6,447 bases of DNA from Atribacterota bacterium (GTDB lineage: Bacteria > Atribacterota > Phoenicimicrobiia > Phoenicimicrobiales > Stramentimicrobiaceae): NCBI GenBank assembly GCA_028696495.1, contig JAQVGY010000019.1, positions 1-6,447 of the forward strand, written 5' to 3'. A model generated the notes under the pieces. It saw only the letters and a program-made list of their open reading frames with translations, did no database searches and was not told where the DNA came from. A program made the translations under genes and the position numbers. Positions 1 to 6,447 of this stretch are shown here, one piece after another. Each line of letters starts with the position of its first letter. Positions within the stretch are counted from its first letter, which is position 1.

Positions 1-99
1 GGGGGAGTGGATAGGTTCTGGTGGACCTTGCGGACTTCAAATCCGTGGGCGGTGATTTCAAGATTACCGCGGTGGGTTCGATTCCCACCCCTCTCGCCA
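1..99 (+). tRNA. selC: tRNA-Sec (UCA anticodon), selC
   Basis: This tRNA is charged with serine, converted by SelA to Sec-tRNA and delivered by SelB to UGA codons. The anticodon TCA (37-39) sits in the seven-base loop 35-41, closed by a 5-bp stem (30-34 with 42-46, one G-T pair). The D stem has 6 bp (13-18 with 23-28) and a 4-nt loop, which is typical of bacterial tRNA-Sec. The long variable arm pairs 49-56 with 63-70. The T arm is GTGGG/CCCAC (72-76 with 84-88) around loop TTCGATT, and CCA is encoded at 97-99. The acceptor stem is odd: by analogy the 5' strand should be 3-10, but it does not form the expected 8-bp helix with 89-95. The best register keeping the 2-nt AT linker is 5-10 with 90-95, with one T-T mismatch. 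The 5' end is therefore uncertain (1, 3 or 5) and the gene may begin upstream of the window. Identity is secure; the ends are not. Confidence 0.93.
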
Positions 100-109
100 T
101 TTTATTGTT

Positions 110-150
110 AATGCCCATCAATGGTATGAAAATACCAGAATGGGCATTTT
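110..150 (+). terminator. probable rho-independent terminator of selC
   Basis: An outer 9-bp stem pairs 110-118 with 140-148 (AATGCCCAT with ATGGGCATT). Inside it, after a small internal loop, a 6-bp stem pairs 122-127 with 132-137 and is capped by a GAAA tetraloop (128-131). A short T run (147-150) follows, overlapping the stem foot. The position, 11 nt after the tRNA CCA end, suits a transcript end for selC. The T tract is short, so termination may be partial and some transcription could continue into selA. Confidence 0.65.
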
Positions 151-250
151 GTATTAAATTTAGTTTATGTTAAAATATGTTATCATTTCATTTTAGATTA
201 TTGGAATTTTAAAATAGGAGATAAAAAGATACTATTAAAAGGCAGACTAT

Positions 251-256
251 TATAAT
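251..256 (+). promoter_or_regulatory. candidate -10 element upstream of selA
   Basis: TATAAT matches the sigma-70-type -10 consensus exactly and lies 60 nt before the selA start codon, downstream of the probable selC terminator. The bases about 17 nt upstream (around 228-233) do not resemble TTGACA, and the surrounding region is very AT-rich, so a chance match is possible. No operator or riboswitch structure was recognised in the rest of the 100-315 gap. Confidence 0.27.
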
Positions 257-315
257 ATAACTCGCCCCCTCTTAGTATATTTATTATATTTAAAACAAGG
301 AGAATATAGTTTAAT

Positions 316-1728
316 TTGGCTGTTCAGCATAATAAGAGTATAAAAGATAATCTTCATTCCCAATTAGCCCAAATTCCCAGTGTAGAGGAAGTTTTACAGT
401 TGGAAGAGCTGGAATCAGCGGGTAGGCAATATTCACGAAAAATGATTACTTCGCTGGTGAGGCAGGTCTTAGAAGAGGAGAGAGGAAAGATAAAGAATGG
501 TTCTACCCCCTCATCCTTAGCAGATATCACAGCCAGATGTATTGCCTTAATCCGTAAGGAGTTCCAGTCTTTCATACGTCCCGTTATAAATGGAACAGGG
601 GTAATCTTACATACCAATCTGGGGAGAGCTGTTCTGGGAAAGGCAATAATCGATAATTCCCTGCCTGCCCTGACAGGCTATAATAATCTGGAATATAACC
701 TTTTTGAGGGAGCTCGAGGCAGGAGAGGGGAGTTTGTAGAGAGAATGCTGTCTCTGTTCAGCCAGTCAGAAAGTTCACTTATTATCAATAATAATGCTGC
801 TGCTGTTTTTCTGATTTTAAAAGTGCTGGCAAAAGGCAAAGAGGTAATTATATCCAGAGGAGAGCTGGTGCAGATTGGCGGAGGTTTCCGTATTCCTGAC
901 ATATTAAAGGAGAGTGGGGCAATTCTACGGGAGGTGGGGACTACCAATCAAACCAATCTCAATGATTATGAGCAAGCAATTAATGAAAATAGCGCTTTAC
1001 TGTTGAAGGTTCACCAGAGTAATTTTTCTCAAGAAGGGTTTGCCCAATCAGTAGAAACAAGAGAGCTTAAGGTTTTAGGGAAAAAATACCGTCTTCCCGT
1101 GGTGGTTGATCTGGGCAGCGGAACCTTTCTGCCCACCGAACAGTTTGGCCTGGTACATGAGCCTATGGTGCAGGAGATGATAAGGTGTGGTGCGGAACTG
1201 GTCTGTTTCAGTGCCGATAAGTTATTAGGAGGCCCCCAGGGGGGAATCATCTGTGGCAGAAAGGATTATATAAGCCAGATAAGGAAAGACCCCTTGTATC
1301 GTACTTTTCGGGTGGGGAAAATCACTCTCTCCCTTATGCAGTCCACCCTGTTATTCTATTTACAGGACAGGGCTTTACAGGAATTACCAATATGGAAGAT
1401 GATTTCACTTCCCGCTCAGGAGATTAAAAAGAGAAGCCAATCCTTAGCCCGGAGTTTGAAAAAGAGAGGCATTCCAGTTCAGGTGAGTGAAGGAGTATCC
1501 CTGGTCGGCGGCGGCGCTTTGCCTGGAAAGAATTTACCCACCTTTCTGCTAAGTATTGAGAATGAAGGGAATATTGAGGAATTAGACAGAAGATTGAGAA
1601 TGTCCCACCCTGCTGTTTTAGGCAGAGTTAAGGATAATTCTCTATTTTTTGATCCCAGAACAATTGAACCCGGCTCTGATAAAGAATTGATAGAACTCAT
1701 AACAGCTGCTTTTTACCAAAAAAATTGA
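316..1728 (+). CDS. selA: L-seryl-tRNA(Sec) selenium transferase, SelA
   Basis: SelA is a cytosolic PLP enzyme that replaces the serine hydroxyl on Ser-tRNA-Sec with selenium from selenophosphate. The 470-residue product has the usual length of bacterial SelA. The N-terminal tRNA-binding region includes IPSVEEVL near residue 21. The PLP fold of aspartate aminotransferase type I shows GTGVILHTNLGRA (HTNLGR from residue 99), NNNAAA, SRGELVQIGGGFRIPDI, EVGTTNQT, VVDLGSG and SADKLLGGPQGG. Lys302 in that last motif is the expected PLP Schiff-base lysine. The start is TTG, preceded by AAGGAGAA (297-304) about 11 nt upstream, a slightly long spacing; no better start lies nearby. The gene follows selC and its terminator and precedes selB by 30 nt, so selA-selB are probably one transcript. 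It ends in TGA; the frame beyond it runs only eight codons before TAA and shows no conserved motif, so I read it as a true stop. Confidence 0.97.
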   Translation: MAVQHNKSIKDNLHSQLAQIPSVEEVLQLEELESAGRQYSRKMITSLVRQVLEEERGKIKNGSTPSSLADITARCIALIRKEFQSFIRPVINGTGVILHTNLGRAVLGKAIIDNSLPALTGYNNLEYNLFEGARGRRGEFVERMLSLFSQSESSLIINNNAAAVFLILKVLAKGKEVIISRGELVQIGGGFRIPDILKESGAILREVGTTNQTNLNDYEQAINENSALLLKVHQSNFSQEGFAQSVETRELKVLGKKYRLPVVVDLGSGTFLPTEQFGLVHEPMVQEMIRCGAELVCFSADKLLGGPQGGIICGRKDYISQIRKDPLYRTFRVGKITLSLMQSTLLFYLQDRALQELPIWKMISLPAQEIKKRSQSLARSLKKRGIPVQVSEGVSLVGGGALPGKNLPTFLLSIENEGNIEELDRRLRMSHPAVLGRVKDNSLFFDPRTIEPGSDKELIELITAAFYQKN

Positions 1729-1758
1729 ACAATAAGGAATGAGGCAAAATAATCATCT

Positions 1759-3630
1759 ATGGTAATTTTTGGTACTGCCGGCCATATCGATCACGGTAAA
1801 ACCAGTTTAATATATGCTTTAACCAGCATGGATGCAGATCGATTGCCAGAAGAAAAATTAAGAGGAATGACTATTGACCTTGGTTTTGCCTGGATGGAGA
1901 CCTCCCATGGTGAAAAAATAGGCATTATTGATGTACCCGGTCATGAGCATTTCATTCGAAATATGATTACAGGTATTACTTCTGTTGATGCCTTTATACT
2001 GGTGGTAGATGCTAAAGAAGGCTGGAAACCACAGACAGAAGAGCATTTCCAGATAATCAGATTATTAGAGATTAATTATGGTTTGATAATAATTACCAAA
2101 ACCGACCTTGTTTTAGCTGACCGGTTGAGGGAAGTTGAGCAAGAGATAGCAGAACGAATTAATACTCCCAATAAACAAGATATACCAATTCTATATTTTA
2201 GCAGTAAGGATAGAGATAGTATTTTTCAAATAAAAAATGAGGTGGAAAAACTCAGCAAGACTATTCCCCGGAAGAGAGACATTGATAAACCACGACTGTT
2301 TATTGACCGTGTTTTTGAAATAAAAGGCAGTGGAACTGTGATTACCGGGACCCTGCTCAATGGTAATTTATATCAGAATCAATCAGTATTCCATTTCCCT
2401 TCTCGCAAAAAAATACGTTTAAGGCAAATAGAAAGCTACAATGCTACTGTAGAAAAAGCCGTTTTGGGAAGCAGAGTAGCACTTAACCTTGCCGGATTAA
2501 AGAAAGAGGATATCGAGAGAGGGGATTTAATCCATACCAATCAAAAAATGCCTTCAGGATATGTCTTTGATGTTAATATAAAACTCATTCCTCAAAAGAA
2601 TCCCTTCCGACTTAAAAATGGTTCTGAGATAGAATTTATTTCCCACACTAAAATCTTAAGAGGAACAATTATTTTTGAGCAGAATGAGGCAAAACCGGAA
2701 GACGAATTTTATGCCCAGATTCGCTTTAGAGAACCACTCTGCCTGATGCTCGGTGATTACTTTGTGGTTCGCCTGCCTGGTTTAAATGAGACCATAGGTG
2801 GGGGCAGGATTCTTGATACACAGAGCGGAAGACATAGTTTTCGAAATCCCCGCTGGGGAAAATGGCTGGTAAAGAGGGATAAGTTGGAGATAAACCAGTT
2901 GATTATTAGTGAATTAGAACGACATCATAAGATTAAAAGAGGAGAATTGCTGATTGACAGCCCATATGCTGAGCAGGAAATTAATAAACATTTAGAAGAA
3001 TTATATGAGAATAACCTTCTGTTTTTGAGGGGAGATTGGGCAGTTGATTCTAATTACTGGAATAAGATAAGTGAACAGCTAATCACATACCTGGAACAAA
3101 AACATGAGGTTGAACCGCTGAAAGAGGGATTTCCTGTTATACATTTCAGAAACAAGATTCCTGATATACCTGAGGACCTCTTTCTGAATTTAATAAACTT
3201 CTTATCTGATACTAACAGAATAAAGTTTAAAAAAGGACTAATCTCTTCTGCCACACATGCAGTCAATCTTTCAGCTCAGCAAAACAGATTATTGGAGGAG
3301 ATTTTAAAATATATTGAAAGAGACATCACCAGTCTACCTACTGAAAAAGAATTAAAAAATAGATTTCCCAAGGATTCTGCACTTATCGAGTATTTGATAG
3401 AACAAGGGAATATCATAAGATTAGAAGACCAAATAATAATAACCCCCTCTATTTATGGGGAGATGAAAGATAAAATTATTAATTTTTTAAAAAAAAGACA
3501 ATCTATCACTATAGGTCAAGTTCGTGATTTATTGCATATCAGTAGAAAATATATAGTCCCCCTATTGACCAGGATGGATGAGGAGAGTATAACCATAAGG
3601 AAAGGGAATGAAAGATTTTTAAGAAAATAA
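1759..3630 (+). CDS. selB: selenocysteine-specific elongation factor SelB
   Basis: SelB is a GTPase that binds Sec-tRNA-Sec in place of EF-Tu and docks on the mRNA SECIS hairpin so that UGA is read as Sec. The 623-residue protein begins almost directly with the G1 loop GHIDHGKT (residues 8-15), followed by GMTIDLG (36-42, switch I), DVPGH (58-62, G3) and TKTD (113-116, G4). EF-Tu-like domains 2 and 3 run from about residue 175 to 350, including RVFEIKGSGTVITGT and GGGRILD. The rest, about 355-623, is the SelB-specific series of winged helices. The extreme C-terminus, with SRKYIVPLLTRMDEESITIRKG, resembles the last winged helix, which binds SECIS RNA in known SelBs. The ATG is chosen because the G1 motif follows at the usual distance. 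The SD is weak: AAGGA at 1734-1738 and GAGG at 1741-1744 are both rather distant. Size and domain order are normal for the family. Confidence 0.97.
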   Translation: MVIFGTAGHIDHGKTSLIYALTSMDADRLPEEKLRGMTIDLGFAWMETSHGEKIGIIDVPGHEHFIRNMITGITSVDAFILVVDAKEGWKPQTEEHFQIIRLLEINYGLIIITKTDLVLADRLREVEQEIAERINTPNKQDIPILYFSSKDRDSIFQIKNEVEKLSKTIPRKRDIDKPRLFIDRVFEIKGSGTVITGTLLNGNLYQNQSVFHFPSRKKIRLRQIESYNATVEKAVLGSRVALNLAGLKKEDIERGDLIHTNQKMPSGYVFDVNIKLIPQKNPFRLKNGSEIEFISHTKILRGTIIFEQNEAKPEDEFYAQIRFREPLCLMLGDYFVVRLPGLNETIGGGRILDTQSGRHSFRNPRWGKWLVKRDKLEINQLIISELERHHKIKRGELLIDSPYAEQEINKHLEELYENNLLFLRGDWAVDSNYWNKISEQLITYLEQKHEVEPLKEGFPVIHFRNKIPDIPEDLFLNLINFLSDTNRIKFKKGLISSATHAVNLSAQQNRLLEEILKYIERDITSLPTEKELKNRFPKDSALIEYLIEQGNIIRLEDQIIITPSIYGEMKDKIINFLKKRQSITIGQVRDLLHISRKYIVPLLTRMDEESITIRKGNERFLRK

Positions 3631-3660
3631 GAATGGTAATAAAATTATAATCGTCGAAGA

Positions 3661-3671
3661 TAAGGAGGTGA
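3661..3671 (+). promoter_or_regulatory. extended Shine-Dalgarno fixing the selD GTG start
   Basis: TAAGGAGGTGA is a full 11-nt complement to the usual 3' end of bacterial 16S rRNA. Its AGGAGG core (3663-3668) lies 8 nt before the GTG at 3677, an optimal spacing. It supports GTG 3677 as the real selD start rather than the in-frame ATG at 3698 or TTG at 3761, neither of which has a comparable site. It is clearly stronger than the sites before selA and selB. Confidence 0.88.
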
Positions 3672-3676
3672 GAGGG

Positions 3677-4717
3677 GTGTCTGATAAGAAAAAATTAATG
3701 CAGCTGGTTTCAGCTTCCGGCTGAGCGGCTAAATTAAGTTATGAAGACCTCGGTGAGGTTTTGAAAAAACTTAATCATATTTCTGATACAAATCTACTGA
3801 GCAGTTTTGAAAATAATGAAGATGCAGCGACTTATCGTCTAAGTAATGATATGGCAGTTGTCTTTACTACCGACTTTATAACTCCCATTGTGGATGACCC
3901 CTTCACCTTTGGACAGATAGCTGCTGCCAATGCCCTGAGCGATATCTTTGCCATGGGAGGGAAGCCCCTCCTGGCTTTAAATATCGTTTGTTTTCCTGCT
4001 GATAGATTGGATGAATTGGAAGAAATAATTAGAGGCGGATGGGAAAAAGTAAAAGAAGCAGGGGCAATTGTGGCGGGAGGCCATAGTGTAAAAGACAATG
4101 AACCCAAATATGGTCTGGCTGTTTTGGGATTAGTGCATCCTGACAAAATAATAAGGAATAATAAATGTCAGGAAGGGGATAGCCTGATATTAACAAAACC
4201 GCTGGGCACAGGCATAATCTCCACTGCCCTGAAGGCAGGTGAGATAACTGTATCAGATACTCAGGAGGCAATTAGCTGGATGACAAAGCTCAATAATATC
4301 TCAGATGCTATTTTAAAATTGCCTGTTAATAGCATGACTGATATTACCGGATTCGGTTTCCTGGGACATCTCAGTGAAATGCTAAAAGACAGTGAATTTG
4401 GTGCTGATATTGTGATAGATAAAGTCCCAATTTTGAAAGGTGCTATAGACCTTTCGGCGAGGGATATTATTCCCGGGGGCAGCCTCTCAAATCTAAAATA
4501 TTTTTCCTGTGAAGTGGAAAAAAGAATAGAACTTGATTTTGCCAGAGAAATATTGTTCTATGATGCTCAAACCTCAGGCGGACTCCTTATTTCAATTGAG
4601 GAGAAAGATGCCGGACAGCTATTAAAATTATTGAAAGAAGAAGGATTTAGTGAAAGCAGGATGGTGGGCAACATCAGGAAGAGCGGAGCAAGTGATAAAA
4701 AAATAAGATTGATATAA
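3677..4717 (+). CDS. selD: selenide, water dikinase SelD, selenocysteine-containing (UGA read-through)
   Basis: SelD uses ATP and selenide to make selenophosphate, the selenium donor for SelA. Read from GTG 3677 through the in-frame TGA at 3722-3724, the product is 346 residues, a normal SelD length. The N-terminus reads ...SASG-U-AAK, with Sec16 and Lys19 in the same three-residue spacing as catalytic Cys17 and Lys20 of E. coli SelD; many SelDs carry Sec at this site. Further family motifs are TTDF (Asp66, metal/ATP site), GGHSVKDNEPKYGLAVLG (from residue 134), DITGFGFLGHL and TSGGLL (from residue 299). A caller treating TGA as a stop would start at TTG 3761 (residue 29) and lose the catalytic site. 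The gene lies 46 nt after selB, is probably co-transcribed with it, and is preceded by a strong SD. Expression should depend on selenium supply, since UGA decoding needs the pathway's own product. The fold is certain; the Sec reading is strongly supported by frame, residue context and the following hairpin. Confidence 0.95.
3722..3724 (+). other. in-frame UGA read as selenocysteine (Sec16 of SelD)
   Basis: The TGA is in frame with both the GTG at 3677 and the long downstream SelD frame. It falls exactly at the catalytic Cys/Sec position, between a conserved Gly and the Lys three residues later. All dedicated Sec machinery is encoded immediately upstream. No other stop codon interrupts the frame between the GTG and the long SelD frame, so a simple frameshift or nonsense pseudogene is a poorer explanation. 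Confidence 0.93.
3733..3775 (+). promoter_or_regulatory. bacterial SECIS hairpin within selD
   Basis: Eight nucleotides after the UGA a two-tier hairpin begins. An outer 8-bp helix pairs 3733-3740 with 3768-3775 (ATTAAGTT with AACTTAAT). An asymmetric internal loop (3741-3743 and 3763-3767) follows. An inner 8-bp helix pairs 3744-3751 with 3755-3762 (AAGACCTC with GAGGTTTT, one G-T pair). The apical loop is GGT (3752-3754), starting 27 nt after the UGA. A small apical loop with an early G and a GU, at roughly 16-37 nt from the UGA, is what is known of bacterial SECIS elements bound by the SelB C-terminus. The pairing is seen directly; the role is inferred from position. The hairpin also encodes residues within the SelD N-terminal region. 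Confidence 0.85.
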
Positions 4718-4806
4718 TCTTTAAAGGAATACCCTTAAAACATAGTGTAAATATGTAAAATTGTTCTATTTTATTAAATCTATTAAAGAAAGAGGTTGAA
4801 GTAATA

Positions 4807-5865
4807 ATGCCAAGAAATAGGTTTGCTGTAATAGTAATCATCATTCTATCTATCTTTATAGTAGCGGGTTTTTTAATAAATAAGATGGGTAACCAATATT
4901 CTGGTCCCCCGGTATTGGCCGTTTCAGAAGAGATAGGAGATTTAGGAACTATAGCTCCCGATAAACCAGAGAGCCATATCTTTACCTTAAAAAATGAGGG
5001 GGGAGAGCTTCTCATTATTGAGAGAGTCCAGGCTCCTTGTAGCTGCACTGCAACTGTACTGGAAGATGAAAAACTTTTACCCGGGAGAACTACCCAGTTG
5101 GAAGTTACCTTTAACCCCAGAGGATATGAGGGTGAGGTAACCCAATCTGTATATATTTACAGTAATGACCCGGAAAATGATAGAAAGAGAATTGCTATCA
5201 AGGCTAATATCGAACACCTTCCTGCCCCAAAAATTGTCTTATCCGATAACCGTTGGAATTTGGGATTACTTTCAAATGGTGATATTTCTTCATTCCTGGT
5301 AACATTATCCAATCAGGGTGACTTAATTTTAGAAATTGAAAATATTGTGCTGCCAAATGAGGTACATTATGAACAGGAAATACCCGAATTTCCAATAGAG
5401 ATTGCCCCTGATGAAGAGAGGGAGTTTAATTTTATTTATGATTCCAGTAATCAAGAGATAGGTGTAATAACAGAATACATTCGCTTGGTTACCAATGACC
5501 CCAATAAAAGGAATATATCCTTGAGAATAGAAGGCTATATAAAAGAAAAAGAAGAGACCATTTCTATCTACCCTCTGCACAAGTTTGCCATAGCTGGAGA
5601 AATGGGGGAACAGGTTTATGAAACTAAAATATTAATAAAGAATAATAGTGATAGTGAACTGAAGCAAATATCCCTGGTACCCTCTCAGGATTATATTACC
5701 CTGACAAGTGAAGAGATTGATTTATCTCCCGGAGAGGAAAAAGAGATTATTATCAGTATCAAAGAGCAAGATTTAGTGAAACTAAATACTGAAAAGGCAG
5801 TTCAGGAATATATTTATTTTAAGACAGCGATACCGGTGAATATTGATTTTGGGAATCCTGAGTAG
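4807..5865 (+). CDS. membrane-anchored DUF1573-type protein with tandem Ig-like (ASH) domains
   Basis: This 352-residue protein is of unknown function. Residues about 6-24 form one hydrophobic helix after a short basic N-terminus (PRNR), so it is probably an uncleaved signal anchor with the rest outside the cytoplasm; there is no lipobox cysteine. Residues about 40-130 match the DUF1573 pattern: DLGTI, a KNEGGELLIIERV strand, then APCSCT with Cys78 and Cys80, PG, FNPRGYEG and YSNDP. A second beta-sandwich repeat, about 143-250, mirrors it (WNLGLLSNGDIS, LSNQGDLILEIENI, TNDPNKRNISLRI) but lacks the Cys pair. A third, less clear repeat at about 255-352 has IKNNSDSELKQISLV and LSPGEEKEIIISI. The ATG has AGAGGTTG (4791-4798) 8 nt upstream. 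It starts 89 nt after selD with no clear terminator between, so read-through from the sel genes is possible. DUF1573/ASH modules usually act in protein binding; no enzymatic role is claimed. The domain call is firm, the function is not. Confidence 0.8.
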   Translation: MPRNRFAVIVIIILSIFIVAGFLINKMGNQYSGPPVLAVSEEIGDLGTIAPDKPESHIFTLKNEGGELLIIERVQAPCSCTATVLEDEKLLPGRTTQLEVTFNPRGYEGEVTQSVYIYSNDPENDRKRIAIKANIEHLPAPKIVLSDNRWNLGLLSNGDISSFLVTLSNQGDLILEIENIVLPNEVHYEQEIPEFPIEIAPDEEREFNFIYDSSNQEIGVITEYIRLVTNDPNKRNISLRIEGYIKEKEETISIYPLHKFAIAGEMGEQVYETKILIKNNSDSELKQISLVPSQDYITLTSEEIDLSPGEEKEIIISIKEQDLVKLNTEKAVQEYIYFKTAIPVNIDFGNPE

Positions 5866-5908
5866 TTTTATTAGAGCAAAGAATCAGAAAAGAGTGTGAA
5901 CAGATAAA

Positions 5909-6447
5909 ATGATAAATTCATTACTCTTGTGTCGTAAGGTTCTTATGCAATGGTTCTTGCCGCCAGGCGTTATTATTATTGCCATTTTGCTGCTCTATAT
6001 TTTACTAATTTTTAAAAAGAAGAAGATAGCCACTTTCTTTATGCTATTTTTGGTCTTCTTTTTGTTCTTATTCAGTTCCTGGTTTGGAGAATATCTCTTC
6101 TTAAGACCACTGGAAGAGAGGTATATTCTAAATAGAGATATTTCTAAAGAAAGTATGAATCTTACCAATCCAGTAATAGTGGTTCTGTCAGGGGACTCGA
6201 TTACGGGAAGTTTGTTAACAGGTGAAGAAAATGCTGAGGTAGGAGAAATTACACTGGCACGTTTAATGGGTGCTTTCTTCATATACAAAGAGACAGGCTC
6301 TCCTATTCTGATAAGCGGAGGCACTATCCCTGGCAGTGGAGAGAATATACCGGCAGCGGGTATTATGAAAGAATTTTTGGTAAGAATGGAAATACCTGAA
6401 GAGGATGTTCTTATAGAGGGCAATTCCAGTACCACTTTAGAAAATGC
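5909..6447 (+). CDS. YdcF/ElyC-like DUF218 membrane protein, N-terminal part (cut by window end)
   Basis: An open frame runs from ATG 5909 off the window end: 179 codons plus two bases, 3' end missing. The N-terminus has two hydrophobic helices, about residues 19-35 (after LPPG) and 40-59, separated by a KKKK turn. A DUF218-type domain follows: PVIVVLSGDS (88-97), PILISGGTIPG (132-142), AAGIMKEFLVRMEIPEEDVLIEGNSSTTLEN (from 149). The SGG, then (A)..M...L...G/E.P...I..E..S.TT.EN order is characteristic of the YdcF/SanA/ElyC family, and two N-terminal helices after a PPG-like segment resemble ElyC, linked to envelope integrity in E. coli. The first motif is SGD rather than the more usual GGG-like turn. 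The SD is weak (AGAGTGTGA, 5891-5899). An in-frame ATG at 5945 with AAGG (5936-5939) 5 nt upstream is an alternative, but would drop 12 residues typical of the ElyC N-terminus. It lies 43 nt after the DUF1573 gene and may share its transcript. Confidence 0.78.
   Translation, partial: MINSLLLCRKVLMQWFLPPGVIIIAILLLYILLIFKKKKIATFFMLFLVFFLFLFSSWFGEYLFLRPLEERYILNRDISKESMNLTNPVIVVLSGDSITGSLLTGEENAEVGEITLARLMGAFFIYKETGSPILISGGTIPGSGENIPAAGIMKEFLVRMEIPEEDVLIEGNSSTTLEN

Noticed and set aside
100..315. Possible riboswitch or small gene between selC and selA
   Set aside because: Beyond the terminator hairpin and a -10-like box there is no stable fold, no reading frame with an SD, and no motif I recognise.
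1726..1752. selA stop TGA as a second Sec codon
   Set aside because: Read-through would add only eight codons before TAA, with no conserved motif, and SelA already has its full family length.
3761..4717. selD starting at TTG 3761
   Set aside because: It has no SD of its own, lies inside the SECIS hairpin, and would remove the catalytic Sec/Lys motif that is plainly encoded in frame just upstream.
4720..4739. Inverted repeat TTTAAAGG / CCCTTAAA after selD as a terminator
   Set aside because: The stem is short, AT-rich and has a mismatch, and no T run follows, so it is not a convincing rho-independent terminator.
4761..4786. TTGTTC ... TATTAA as a promoter for the DUF1573 gene
   Set aside because: Spacing is only 14 nt and both boxes are poor matches in AT-rich sequence.
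4674..5048. Antisense reading frame of 124 codons across the selD end and DUF1573 start
   Set aside because: It overlaps two well-supported genes on the other strand, has no SD that stands out and encodes no recognisable domain. The other minus-strand frames in selA, selB, selD and the DUF genes were dismissed for the same reasons.

Overview
The window is a compact selenocysteine (Sec) locus from a low-GC bacterium. It holds, all on the + strand and in this order, selC (tRNA-Sec), selA, selB and a selD that itself contains an in-frame UGA. A membrane-anchored DUF1573-type protein follows, then the start of a YdcF/ElyC-like (DUF218) membrane protein cut by the window end. The AT-rich composition, Shine-Dalgarno (SD) sequences, TTG and GTG starts and bacterial-type SelA/SelB/SECIS point to a bacterium, probably an anaerobe of Firmicutes or Atribacterota type. 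The lineage is an inference from general style, and the sequence alone does not settle it.

Layout. Positions 1-99 hold tRNA-Sec with anticodon UCA, a 6-bp D stem and a long variable arm. A two-tier hairpin with a short T run (110-150) probably ends its transcript. The rest of the 100-315 gap is AT-rich and holds a possible promoter for selA but no gene. selA (TTG start, 316-1728) and selB (1759-3630) are 30 nt apart. selD follows after 46 nt with an unusually complete SD. Its real start is GTG at 3677, and reading through UGA at 3722-3724 gives a 346-residue protein with Sec16 at the catalytic position usually held by Cys or Sec. A hairpin just after the UGA (3733-3775) has the expected properties of a bacterial SECIS. 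The 89-nt gap 4718-4806 and the 43-nt gap 5866-5908 hold nothing I recognise beyond a weak ribosome-binding site.

How the genes work together. SelD makes selenophosphate. SelA uses it to convert Ser-tRNA-Sec, the charged selC product, to Sec-tRNA-Sec. SelB, a specialised elongation factor, delivers that tRNA to UGA codons followed by a SECIS. Because SelD is itself predicted to be a selenoprotein, the pathway needs its own output to make one of its enzymes. The two downstream genes have no evident link to selenium and may simply be neighbours.

I see no mobile element, CRISPR array or clearly new system. The points most worth checking are the UGA-containing selD with its SECIS, and a poorly pairing acceptor stem in the tRNA-Sec.
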